A stretch of 47,156 nt of DNA from BOG-908 sp964244615 (GTDB lineage: Bacteria; Pseudomonadota; Alphaproteobacteria; Acetobacterales; Acetobacteraceae), in the NCBI GenBank assembly GCA_964244615.1, contig CAXTJP010000017.1, positions 1 to 47,156 of the forward strand. Direction: 5' to 3'. Position 1 is the first letter of the stretch, and every line of letters starts with the position of its first letter. The position numbers and the translations under genes were made by a program. Positions 17,584 to 26,072 of the stretch are shown here, piece by piece. Below the pieces are notes generated by a model. The model made no database searches, had not been told where the DNA came from, and worked only from the letters and a program-made list of their open reading frames with translations.

Positions 17584-19101
17584 ATGCCGCCTTCGCAACG
17601 TGCCTTCACACGTCTTCTCATCCCCGTGTGTGCCTCGACGGCAATGACCGTGCTCGCGGCGCAAGCGGCAGCCCAGCCGGCCGGCGCTGGAACCGAGGAC
17701 GAGATCGCGGCCCTGCGTCGTGAACTGCGTGCGCAGCAGGAGATTACCCGGCGTCTGGCCCACCGCCTGGACGTGGTGTCGTCCGCTCAGCATGCCACGC
17801 AAACCGCCAACCAGCGCCAGATAAAGCTGGCCCTGGACCGGGCGGTGGCCGAGCATCAGGCGGTGACCCAGAAGCAGATTACGGCCGTGGAGGCGCCGGC
17901 CGACCCGGCGGGATTGAAGGCGGGCTTCAAGCTCGGCGATTCCCCGCGCGGCAGCAGCGGCTACAAAAGCGGCTTCTACGTCAGTGACGCCAGCGGCGAC
18001 AACGCACTCTACATCAACGCGTTGCTGCAGCCGCGCTTCCGCTTCTTCCAACCATCCGGCACGACCAAGTTCGGCGCCAAGGATCAGGCCTCGAACAATT
18101 TCGACGTGTTCCTGGGCCGTCTCTACTTCTCCGGCAACGTCGTCGATCCGAGCCTCACCTACTTCTTCACGCTCCAGGGGACAACCCAGAGCGCGCCCGG
18201 GGCGCCGGCCATCACCCTGCTGGACGCGGAGGTCGCCAAGACGTTCAGCCCCCTGCTGAAGGTCGAGATGGGCCGCTACTGGAGTGCCTACACCTACGAG
18301 TATTTCCTCGACATCGGCAAATACCTGTTCCCCGACCTCTCCGCGGCCGAATGGGCCTTTGCCCTGGGGCGCCAGTTGGGCGTCCGTGCTTCGGGCAAAT
18401 ACGGCGACCTCACCTACAGGGTATCGCTATCGAACCCCGTGCCGGGGTCGACCTCCGGAGCCACCGAAAACAGCACGACCAAGCTTGCGGTGATGGGCAA
18501 CGTGACCTGGGACATCCTGGCTCCCTACGGCTACGTGGAGACCGATCCCGACCCGCACGCTGCGCCCAGGCCGGAGCTCAGCCTCTGGGTTTCGGGCATG
18601 TACAACCCCGTGCAGAACAGCTCGCGTGTGTACAACGACGTGGCGGGCGACAACACCAAGGGTGCCACCGCGTCGCTGAACTTTCGTGACGGACGCTTTA
18701 CCTTCCAGGCAAGCGGCTACTACAAACGCACCGATGCGAGAGGGTCCAACGACTTCAACACCGGGCATCCTGGTTTCAACTCCTATGGCTGGCAGGAGCA
18801 GGCCGGGTTCTATCTTCTGCCGGGTGTGTTGGAGGCGGCCGAGCGCGTTGATGCCGTCGGTTGGGGCTATCGGCAGACTGGCCCGGTCGTCGCGGACTCG
18901 CCCAGCGATACGCAGTGGTACTCCGGGCCGGACAATTTCGGCTGGCGTCACATCACGGAATACACCGCCGACCTGAACTACTATCTGCACGGCCACAACG
19001 CCAAGGCGCAGCTCCAATACTCCTACTTGCACGGCAGCACCTTCGAGGACGAAGGCTTCAGCGCCAATCGCGTGGTCCTTCAAACTCAGCTGGCTTTCTA
19101 G
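17584..19101 (+). CDS. Outer-membrane porin with coiled-coil N-terminus
   Basis: 505-aa predicted beta-barrel. I start it at ATG 17584, where a signal peptide begins (RAFTRLLIPVCASTAMTVLA, cleavage near AAAQ); the frame is open upstream to 17488 but without signal features. After the signal, DEIAALRRELRAQQEITRRL is a short coiled coil of the kind seen in Opr-type porins. The remainder is rich in alternating aromatic strands (ALYINALLQPRFRFFQPSG, FLGRLYFSGNVVDPSLTYFF) and ends in VVLQTQLAF, a terminal phenylalanine barrel signal. It probably admits the organosulfur substrate across the outer membrane. It is followed by the flavin reductase after seven bases. Confidence 0.85.
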   Translation: MPPSQRAFTRLLIPVCASTAMTVLAAQAAAQPAGAGTEDEIAALRRELRAQQEITRRLAHRLDVVSSAQHATQTANQRQIKLALDRAVAEHQAVTQKQITAVEAPADPAGLKAGFKLGDSPRGSSGYKSGFYVSDASGDNALYINALLQPRFRFFQPSGTTKFGAKDQASNNFDVFLGRLYFSGNVVDPSLTYFFTLQGTTQSAPGAPAITLLDAEVAKTFSPLLKVEMGRYWSAYTYEYFLDIGKYLFPDLSAAEWAFALGRQLGVRASGKYGDLTYRVSLSNPVPGSTSGATENSTTKLAVMGNVTWDILAPYGYVETDPDPHAAPRPELSLWVSGMYNPVQNSSRVYNDVAGDNTKGATASLNFRDGRFTFQASGYYKRTDARGSNDFNTGHPGFNSYGWQEQAGFYLLPGVLEAAERVDAVGWGYRQTGPVVADSPSDTQWYSGPDNFGWRHITEYTADLNYYLHGHNAKAQLQYSYLHGSTFEDEGFSANRVVLQTQLAF

Positions 19102-19108
19102 GCAAGGC

Positions 19109-19747
19109 ATGCGCATGACCGTCCCATCATCGCTCCAAGACGCGGGCCATCTCCGCAGCAACGGCCGGGCGACTTCGGACATGGCGGCTGACGCGAGCGT
19201 CGATCTCGTCGCACGCCTGAAGATCGCTTTGCGTCGCATGCCCGGCCCTGTCGCGCTGATCACGACCCGCGACCCTGTCACCGGGCAGCCGGCCGGCCTG
19301 GCGGCGTCCGCCGTAGCACCCGTGTGCATGGCGCCCCCGTCCATGCTGGTTTGCGTCAACCGTTCGGCAAGCGCGCATGCCGTGATCGAGGCATCGGGGC
19401 GGTTCTGCATCAACCTGATCGGGGCGGCGCAGGCCGGGCTGGTTGCCGCTTTCTCGAGCAGCGCGCACCGTGACCGCCGCTTTGCCGCCGGTGCATGGGC
19501 CGAGCGCCACGGCCTGCTTCACCTGCCGGACGCGCCGGCCAGCATCTTCTGCGACGTCAGGACGACGCTGCTGTTCGGGACGCACGAGGTGTTCGTGGGT
19601 GAAGTGTTCGACGTGACGTCGGACGATGCGGAGAAGCCGGTCGGCTGGATCGATGGCGGGTTCGCGCAATACAAGCCGATATGCGAAGGTCGGCTGACGC
19701 CGGTCGACGCAGATCCCCAGCATTCCGCTGACAGAAGTGGAGCCTGA
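19109..19747 (+). CDS. NAD(P)H-dependent flavin reductase (FMN reductase partner)
   Basis: 212-aa protein of the flavin reductase-like (DIM6/NTAB, HpaC) family, which supplies free FMNH2 to two-component monooxygenases. The family pattern is clear: ALRRMPGPVALITTRD, PAGLAASAVAPVCMAPPSML, VCVNRSASAHAVIEASGRFC and INLIGAAQAGLVAAFSS. The usual C-terminal GGFAQYKPI is present. Two starts are possible, ATG 19109 and ATG 19115; AAGG at 19104-19107 has better spacing for the second. It lies directly before the DmoA-like monooxygenase and may also serve SsuD and the SfnB-type enzyme. Confidence 0.9.
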   Translation: MRMTVPSSLQDAGHLRSNGRATSDMAADASVDLVARLKIALRRMPGPVALITTRDPVTGQPAGLAASAVAPVCMAPPSMLVCVNRSASAHAVIEASGRFCINLIGAAQAGLVAAFSSSAHRDRRFAAGAWAERHGLLHLPDAPASIFCDVRTTLLFGTHEVFVGEVFDVTSDDAEKPVGWIDGGFAQYKPICEGRLTPVDADPQHSADRSGA

Positions 19748-19749
19748 CA

Positions 19750-21192
19750 ATGAAACGCATCATCCTCAATGCCTTTGACATGACATGCGTTTCCCACCAG
19801 TCGGCGGGCACCTGGCGGCATCCTTCCAGCCAGGCCTGGAACTACAACGACATCGATTACTGGACCAACATGGCACGCGAGCTCGAACGCGGCTGTTTCG
19901 ATTGCCTGTTCATCGCCGACGTCGTGGGCGTGTACGACGTCTATCGTGGGTCGGCCGAGATGGCGTTGAAGGACGCGGCCCAGGTGCCGGTCAACGACCC
20001 GTTCGGCGCGGTATCGGCGATGGCCGCCGTGACCAGCAACGTGTGTTTCGGCATCACCGCTGCCGTCACGTTCGAACAGCCCTACATCCTGGCCCGCAGG
20101 CTCTCGACCCTCGATCACCTGACCCGCGGACGGGTCGCCTGGAACGTGGTTTCGTCGTACCTGAACAGCGCCGCGCTGAACATCGGCATGGACCGGCAGA
20201 TGGCGCACGACGAGCGCTACGACATGGCCGACGAGTACATGGACGTGGTCTACAAGCTTTGGGAAGGCTCATGGGAGGATGATGCCGTTCGCCGCGACAA
20301 GACGGCCGGCATCTTCACCGATGCCAGCAAGGTCCACCCGATCAGGCATGACGGCAAATACTTCAAGGTTCCCGGGTTCCACCTCTGCGAACCCTCGCCC
20401 CAGCGAACCCCGGTCATCTTCCAGGCCGGCGCGTCCGGCCGCGGCCGCCAGTTTGCCTCCCGGCACGCGGAGGGCATGTTCATCCTGACCACGAGCATCG
20501 CCCAGGCCCGTGAGACGACGGACGACATCCGCACGCAGGCGGAAAAGCAGGGCCGCTCGCGCGATTCGATCAAGATCTTCACGCTGCTGACGGTCATCAC
20601 CGGTGACACCGATGCGGCAGCCGAGCGGAAATACGAGGAGTATCTTTCCTACTCCAGTTCCGAGGGTATGCTTGCACTCTACGGCGGATGGACAGGCATC
20701 GACTTCTCGCAATACGACCCGGAGGAGCCGCTCCAGGCGCTGGACAATGACAGCCTGCGCACGACTCTCGAATCGCTGCTGAGCGGGGATCGTGGCCGCA
20801 CCTGGACGGTTCGCGACGTCATAAAGGACCGCAGCATCGGCGGCCTCGGCCCCGTTCTCGTGGGTGGTCCGCAGAAGGTGGCAGACATGCTCGAACGATG
20901 GGTCGACGAGGGCGGCATCGACGGCTTCAACCTGGCCTACGCCGTCACGCCCGGAACCGTGACCGATTTCATCGATTTCGTCGTCCCGGAACTGCAAAGG
21001 CGAGGCCGCGCGCAGAAATCCTACGCACCGGGCAATTTCCGGCAGAAGCTCATCGGCACACCGGATGGCAGGGTCGAGCCTACCCATCCTGCCGCCGCCT
21101 TTCACGGGGCCTATGCCAACCGCGAGAGCGTGGCCGACAAGACGACGGACTCCAACTTCGCCCATGCGCACGCAAGCATCGCCGCGGAGTGA
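19750..21192 (+). CDS. DmoA/NtaA-family flavin-dependent monooxygenase (dimethyl sulfide monooxygenase-like)
   Basis: 480-aa luciferase-like monooxygenase of the NtaA/SnaA/DszA/DmoA branch. The N-terminus (LNAFDMTCVSHQSAGTWRHP, then LERGCFDCLFIADVVGVYDV) resembles DmoA, the Hyphomicrobium dimethyl sulfide monooxygenase of about the same length. The family motifs LDHLTRGRVAWNVVSSYLNS, HDERYDMADEYMDVVYKLW and VIFQAGASGRGRQFASRHAE are complete. It would use FMNH2 from the adjacent reductase. GGAG at 19739-19742 precedes ATG 19750. The substrate could be a sulfide, sulfone or sulfonate; DMS is suggested by similarity only. Confidence 0.9.
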   Translation: MKRIILNAFDMTCVSHQSAGTWRHPSSQAWNYNDIDYWTNMARELERGCFDCLFIADVVGVYDVYRGSAEMALKDAAQVPVNDPFGAVSAMAAVTSNVCFGITAAVTFEQPYILARRLSTLDHLTRGRVAWNVVSSYLNSAALNIGMDRQMAHDERYDMADEYMDVVYKLWEGSWEDDAVRRDKTAGIFTDASKVHPIRHDGKYFKVPGFHLCEPSPQRTPVIFQAGASGRGRQFASRHAEGMFILTTSIAQARETTDDIRTQAEKQGRSRDSIKIFTLLTVITGDTDAAAERKYEEYLSYSSSEGMLALYGGWTGIDFSQYDPEEPLQALDNDSLRTTLESLLSGDRGRTWTVRDVIKDRSIGGLGPVLVGGPQKVADMLERWVDEGGIDGFNLAYAVTPGTVTDFIDFVVPELQRRGRAQKSYAPGNFRQKLIGTPDGRVEPTHPAAAFHGAYANRESVADKTTDSNFAHAHASIAAE

Positions 21193-21344
21193 TGCCTGGC
21201 AACCGCGCGGCCTCGATAGGGGATGGAGGGTCAAGGCGCGTATCTCTGCGTCAAGCAGATCTCACCGCACCCTCTGTTTGCAGGCCGCGTGAACTGCTCT
21301 AGCCTCGCCCTCGCGTGTCGGCGCGGTATCGTGGGGAACCGAAT

Positions 21345-22772
21345 TTGAGCGGACGACCGTATACGGTTGCAATCGTCGGCGGAGGATTTTCAGGCGCGGT
21401 TTTCGGGCTGAAGCTCCACACGGCGCAGCCCGATTGGCGCGTCGTGATCATCGAACCGCGCAGGTTGCTCGGCCGCGGCGTCGCCTATGGCGCATGCGGG
21501 CCGCAACACCTGTTGAACGTACCGGTCAGCCGCATGGAGATCGGCTTGCAGCCGAGCTTCGCCACCTGGCTGCAGCAGCATCGCAGCAGGATGGCCGAGT
21601 CGCTGGTGGAGAGCAGGCTCGACGTGCTCGGTGCCTACGTCCCGAGAAGCCTGTTCGGCGACTATCTCGAGGAGAGGATCGGCGAGGCGCTGAACACCCG
21701 TTCGATCACCGGGTTGACCACGATGCGTGGCGAAGCCGTCAGGATGTTGCGACAAGGCAAGGGCGTATTGCTGACCGACGGGCGCGAGGTGGAAGCCGAC
21801 ATCGTGGTGCTCGCCATGGGCAACCTTGCACCTCGTCCGCCGGGCGGCCCCGATCCCTGGTTGTACGACACCGCCTATTTCATTCCCGATCCCTGGGCTG
21901 GGGATGCGTTCAGCGATGTCGATCCCGACGAGCCGCTGCTGCTCATCGGGGCGGGACTCACCATGGTGGACGTGACGCTGCGGCTGGCGGCCGAGGGCCA
22001 TCGCGGCCCGATGCTGGCGGTCTCACGGCGCGGGCTGCTGCCGCAACGGCACGAGGCGGGCGGAGCCTGGTCGGAGTTCCTGGCACAGCACGGTGCGGCA
22101 TCGCCTCGGGCCCTGACGCGCATCATCAGGCAGGAAGTGACGCGCGCGACCTCCCAGGGCGTGCCGTGGCAGCGTGTGTTCGATGCTGCACGGCCCGCGG
22201 TGCCCGGCATCTGGCATGGCTGGAGCGATGCGAGCCGGCGACAGTTCACGCGCCACCTGCGTGTCCGCTGGGACATCCACCGCCACCGCATGGCGCCCCG
22301 TATCGACGATTCGCTGCAGCGGCTGCGAAACAGCGGCGCGCTGGAAATCCTGGCCGGGCGTATTGCCGAGTACACGAAGGCGGGCGGCGAGGTGGACGTG
22401 AAGCTGCGGCTGCGTGGCGGCACCGACCGGGTGTTCCGGGCCGGGCGCGTGATCAACTGCACGGGGCCGGGCGCCGGTTTCGACAAGATCGCAGTGCCGC
22501 TGATTGCCGATCTGCGCGAACGCCGGCTGGCTGCCTCGGACACGCTGGGCGTGGGTCTTCTGACGCAGGACTGCGCTGTCGTGGATGGTGCCGGTCTCGC
22601 CTCGCATTGGCTGTTCGCGCTGGGACCGCTGACGCGGCCGGATTGGTGGGAGATCACCGCCGTGCCGGAAATCAACCTGCAGATCGACCGGCTGGTCGCG
22701 CACTTGTCCCAGGCGTCAGCTTCACTGCCGCTGACGGCGGCCGATTTCTTGGGGATCGGAGAGGGGATTTAA
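21345..22772 (+). CDS. FAD/NAD(P)-binding oxidoreductase (YdhS/COG4529-like), copy 2
   Basis: 475-aa paralogue of the gene at 9582, with the same motif order: VAIVGGGFSGAVFGLKL, IEPRRLLGRGVAYGA, LLNVPVSRME, then LLLIGAGLTMVDVTLRL as the second Rossmann. I prefer the TTG start at 21345 because GGGGA (21333-21337) lies seven bases upstream and homologues begin near this point; an alternative GTG at 21315 has no ribosome-binding site. It follows the DmoA-like gene after 152 bp and ends the island. Function unknown; two copies bracketing the transport and monooxygenase genes suggest a linked redox role. Confidence 0.82.
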   Translation: MSGRPYTVAIVGGGFSGAVFGLKLHTAQPDWRVVIIEPRRLLGRGVAYGACGPQHLLNVPVSRMEIGLQPSFATWLQQHRSRMAESLVESRLDVLGAYVPRSLFGDYLEERIGEALNTRSITGLTTMRGEAVRMLRQGKGVLLTDGREVEADIVVLAMGNLAPRPPGGPDPWLYDTAYFIPDPWAGDAFSDVDPDEPLLLIGAGLTMVDVTLRLAAEGHRGPMLAVSRRGLLPQRHEAGGAWSEFLAQHGAASPRALTRIIRQEVTRATSQGVPWQRVFDAARPAVPGIWHGWSDASRRQFTRHLRVRWDIHRHRMAPRIDDSLQRLRNSGALEILAGRIAEYTKAGGEVDVKLRLRGGTDRVFRAGRVINCTGPGAGFDKIAVPLIADLRERRLAASDTLGVGLLTQDCAVVDGAGLASHWLFALGPLTRPDWWEITAVPEINLQIDRLVAHLSQASASLPLTAADFLGIGEGI

Positions 22773-22909
22773 GCGAGCAAGGCAAGCGATTCTTTTTGAA
22801 AAAAGAACCGAAAACTTCTGGTCATCTCGGACGCGTGTTGTGGACGCCGGCGACAACACGATCAAAAGTTTTGCTGCTTCTCTAAGGAAGCAGGCCTTGC
22901 CTTGCTCGC
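22773..22909. repeat. Large inverted repeat with nested palindromes at a convergent junction
   Basis: GCGAGCAAGGCAAG (22773-22786), starting at the base after the stop codon of the FAD gene, is the exact reverse complement of CTTGCCTTGCTCGC (22896-22909). Inside are TTCTTTTT/AAAAAGAA (22790-22797 with 22800-22807), AAAACTT (22811) facing AAGTTTT (22867) and the hairpin TGCTTC-TCTAAG-GAAGCA (22875-22892). It separates convergent genes (22772 and 22924) and can act as a bidirectional terminator. The TTTTT-GAAAAAAGAACCG core recurs at 29898 and 38568. Confidence 0.75.
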
Positions 22910-22923
22910 TGGTTTTCGAAAGC

Positions 22924-25086
22924 TCAGTCCGTCCCGCAGAGCCGATCGGCATGCGCCTGATCGTCCGCGTTCGGCGTGAAGTCAGTCAGCACGTTGCTCG
23001 CCTGCGCCTCGGTCACGAGCGATGCCGCGTCGGCCGGAAGCAGGAAACGCTTCTTCACCGACCTGTTTGCCGCCCTGGTAACGACGCAGACGTAGCCGGC
23101 ATGCGTGCCATAACGCTCCTCGAGCGAGGCGCGCTGATCATGCGCGGCCAAACGACCCGCCCGTGTCTCCTGGAACGGAAAGGACGAGCCTGACAGCCCG
23201 CATTGCTGGCCCTTGTAGATCGTGCTGGCGTAGGTGTTCCAGCCACTATAGGTGGCAAGCGGCGCCTGCAGCAGCACGGACGCCACGCCGACTGTCTCGT
23301 TGCCGTCCTTGTTCAGCGGGGGCACGAGTTCCGGCAGCACCCGCTCGACGACCGGGGGCTGGTTGGTGATCACGCCGGACTGGTCGAAGTAGTCGATACG
23401 CGGACCGAAATTGAATTTTTCGGGGTGGTTGAGAGCGGTTCCTCCATAGGGGTAGCCCGGCACGTCCGGGAAAGACTGCGCGACGACAGACGGCCTGACG
23501 AGCTGGCCGTCTGCGAGCATGGGATAGGCGTTGGCCGGCATCGGCGTGCCGTTCGTCAGGAACGCGATGAAATCCGCCTGCAGCGCGGCGTTGGTCTGCG
23601 TCTCGGGGTTCGGGTTGGCGGGAAAGCTGCAGATGCCGGTGGGCGGTAACGTCGGGGTGTAGGTGAACCCGCCGCCGCCGCCGCCATGCGTGGTGGACGG
23701 TTCATAGTAGCGGTGCACATTGGCCGGCAGAGGTATGTCGGCGGCCGCGGTCATGCCGACCAGATCGGGCGACATCTTCTCCTCGTACATCTCGTTCGAC
23801 CCGAAAGTCTCTAGGATTTCAGGGCAGGTCTGGGTGGCGGTGCATCGATCAAGCAGGCCGGACGGCGGCTGGTGACGCACGACGTTCGGGTAGTCCGCCC
23901 ACCAGACCGGACCCTCGTCGGCCATCATGTAAAGGTTGGTGATCACGTCCGGTAGGGCGAAACGCACGTCGAGGTAGAGTTGCCGTCCGTCGATCTGCGA
24001 CCACAAACCGTCCGCCACCCGGCCGCCAGACTCCGCCTCATTGAAGCCGAGATGGGTGCCGGAGCGGAGAAAGGCCGCGGATTGAGAGACGCCGACGCTG
24101 ATCACCTTGGACACCGCACCGGCGATCGGGTTGGCGGTGCCGCTGCGGTCGGTCCTGGCGTGGTGGAAGAAGGTGATGATGTCGCGCGAGGCGGCGTAGC
24201 CGACGCCGAGCACCAGCGGGTCCCTCGCAGTGAACACCATTTCGTAAAGCAGGTTGGGATCGAACCCGTCTTTCAGACAGATGCGCGTGGGATCGGGCGT
24301 TCCTGGAAACGGTACGCTGCTGCAATCGGCCCACGCCCAGGCATTGGCGGGGATCGGCCTCTTTGGTCCGTCCACGCCGGTGATCGACTGTTTGGCCAGA
24401 CTGTAGAATTTCGTGATGGTGGGCGAGGTGTCGAGGCTGACGGGCTTGTAAGGCACCGGGCTGGTGAAGATCACCAGCTGAGCGGTGCTGCCGCTGGCGC
24501 CGGCGATGTGGCCGTAAACCGGGCCGGTAATGGACGAGCCGTCCCTGTTGGTGGCGACCGGTACTTCGATCACCTGGTTGCCCGCGCCGTAGGGGGTATC
24601 GAGCGACGTGCACGGGTAGGCGGTGGTGCAATGCGCGAGCAGATCCCCCTGCCAACCACTTTGCAGATAGATCGCTCCAGGAACGACAGACGAGGCGGAC
24701 GGGATGGCGCTGCCGCCGCGGTTCGGTACGTCGTAGAACATGAGCCCGTTAGCCGATGAAAGGTTTTGCGGAGCGATCAACTGGAATGTCGCTATGTAAT
24801 GAACCTTGCCGGCTGGGTCTTTCGGCGCCTTGTCGATGTCGGTGATGATCTGGTTGTGCGGGTCGGTCGGGTCGAGTTCGCCGAATGCGCGCCCGTTGAC
24901 GAGCGTGTAGGCGCCCGCCGTGCCGACCGGTGCGCCGCCGAATGCCGGCGCGGTGCTGTCGACCACTATTCTTGTCACCGCGGCGCCAGCCGGCCGCGCG
25001 AGGCCGAGTGTCAACGTGCTCGCCGCAACGAACACGGTGCAACACTGAAGCATGGGCTTCAGGTAGGCAGTCTGTTTCTGTATCAT
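22924..25086 (-). CDS. Secreted alpha/beta hydrolase domain protein (Abhydrolase_10-like)
   Basis: 720-aa exported protein. The start ATG 25086 is supported by GGGGA six bases upstream and by a signal peptide (CTVFVAASTLTLGLARPAGA, cleavage near AGA-AVT); the frame is open up to 25224 without such support. The nucleophile elbow is GVSQS (in VISVGVSQSAAFLRSGTHLG) and a candidate histidine lies in YEPSTTHGGGGGG. Segments such as YDVPNRGGSA and the repeated Cys residues suggest a periplasmic or extracellular enzyme with disulfides. The family is widespread in soil bacteria and mostly uncharacterised; an esterase role is likely but the substrate is unknown. It is convergent with the sulfur island and probably not part of it. 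Confidence 0.8.
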   Translation of the reverse strand: MIQKQTAYLKPMLQCCTVFVAASTLTLGLARPAGAAVTRIVVDSTAPAFGGAPVGTAGAYTLVNGRAFGELDPTDPHNQIITDIDKAPKDPAGKVHYIATFQLIAPQNLSSANGLMFYDVPNRGGSAIPSASSVVPGAIYLQSGWQGDLLAHCTTAYPCTSLDTPYGAGNQVIEVPVATNRDGSSITGPVYGHIAGASGSTAQLVIFTSPVPYKPVSLDTSPTITKFYSLAKQSITGVDGPKRPIPANAWAWADCSSVPFPGTPDPTRICLKDGFDPNLLYEMVFTARDPLVLGVGYAASRDIITFFHHARTDRSGTANPIAGAVSKVISVGVSQSAAFLRSGTHLGFNEAESGGRVADGLWSQIDGRQLYLDVRFALPDVITNLYMMADEGPVWWADYPNVVRHQPPSGLLDRCTATQTCPEILETFGSNEMYEEKMSPDLVGMTAAADIPLPANVHRYYEPSTTHGGGGGGFTYTPTLPPTGICSFPANPNPETQTNAALQADFIAFLTNGTPMPANAYPMLADGQLVRPSVVAQSFPDVPGYPYGGTALNHPEKFNFGPRIDYFDQSGVITNQPPVVERVLPELVPPLNKDGNETVGVASVLLQAPLATYSGWNTYASTIYKGQQCGLSGSSFPFQETRAGRLAAHDQRASLEERYGTHAGYVCVVTRAANRSVKKRFLLPADAASLVTEAQASNVLTDFTPNADDQAHADRLCGTD

Positions 25087-25284
25087 AACGTTTCCCCGAG
25101 TCTTTGATTGGGCCAGACAGGGCCGGGGAGCATGGGAACACTCGCCTGCCGATTTGTCTTGGCGGCGATCGTTCAACTGACCGTGAAGGCCGTTCGTGCG
25201 CCAGCTGGGCCGGAGTAAGCGCAAAGCAAAGCGTGGTTTTCTGAAAGCCTGTGCGCTGTCGGCCCGCGTTCGGCGGTTGATCGT

Positions 25285-25986
25285 CTAGCCGCCCAGGACT
25301 TTGCGCAACGAGGCCTCGATTTCGCCACCGCAATAGGCGTCGCCATAATCCTGCCGCGCCTTGGCCGCCAGCTTGGCCAAGGGCGGCAGTCGGGCGACCC
25401 GCCGCGCCAGCGCGGCCGTCATGGGGGCCGTGTCCTCCAGCATCACCTCGATCCTGCGGAAGCGGAGGGCCATGGTCGACCACAAGGTGGCCGTGACGAT
25501 GTCGGCGAGCCCCGGCGCTTCTCCGCCGAGAATAAACCCGGAACTGGCCTGCAGACCGTGACGGCGGCCGGTCTCTTCCCAGAACGACATCCACTTCCCG
25601 AGGCGGGGGACGAAATCCTGCCAGCGCGCCTTTGTCCACATCTCACGGCCGCCATCCAGCGTGATCTCGTCGATCACGTCGTTGGCGTCGTTGGCGATCT
25701 TCATGGTCATCGCGCGCAGCGCCGGGCTCGCGGGCATGAGGCCCAGCGTTTCGCCCAGATAGAGGACGATGGCCGGCATCTGGGCGATGGCGAACTCCGC
25801 CTCGTTGTCCACCAGCAAAGGCGGGCCCATGAACGGCACCGGCATGTGCGTCACCGGCCCCTCGATCAGCTTCGAGATCGCTGCGGCGTCGCCCTCGGTC
25901 CAGGTCTTGCCGCCATAGGCCAGGACAGCCCGCACGAATTGCCCGCGAAACGGTACGGGCCAGTAATAGAGGCGGTAGTCGGACAT
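25285..25986 (-). CDS. Glutathione S-transferase-like protein
   Basis: 233-aa protein with the two-domain GST layout. The N-terminal thioredoxin-like part begins YRLYYWPVPFRGQFVRAVLA (Tyr and Arg near the glutathione site) and contains VPFMGPPLLVDN with the cis-Pro position, then FAIAQMPAIVLYLGE. The C-terminal helical domain includes GEAPGLADIVTATLWSTM, whose Asp is the conserved N-capping residue of GST helix 6. It conjugates or reduces a substrate with glutathione in the cytoplasm; which one is unknown. The start is ATG 25986. It is separated from the hydrolase downstream by ~200 bp and has its own position, with no clear operon. Confidence 0.87.
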   Translation of the reverse strand: MSDYRLYYWPVPFRGQFVRAVLAYGGKTWTEGDAAAISKLIEGPVTHMPVPFMGPPLLVDNEAEFAIAQMPAIVLYLGETLGLMPASPALRAMTMKIANDANDVIDEITLDGGREMWTKARWQDFVPRLGKWMSFWEETGRRHGLQASSGFILGGEAPGLADIVTATLWSTMALRFRRIEVMLEDTAPMTAALARRVARLPPLAKLAAKARQDYGDAYCGGEIEASLRKVLGG

Positions 25987-26072
25987 GCCGGAGGCTCCAG
26001 GTCGTGATTAATCTACGGCCGGAACGTCCGGTGTCGAGGCTACGGGCAAGCAGCTCACCCGCAGCACGGCGC

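Noticed and set aside
16174..18051. 625-codon minus-strand open frame opposite the binding protein and porin
   Set aside because: Antisense shadow spanning two identified genes.
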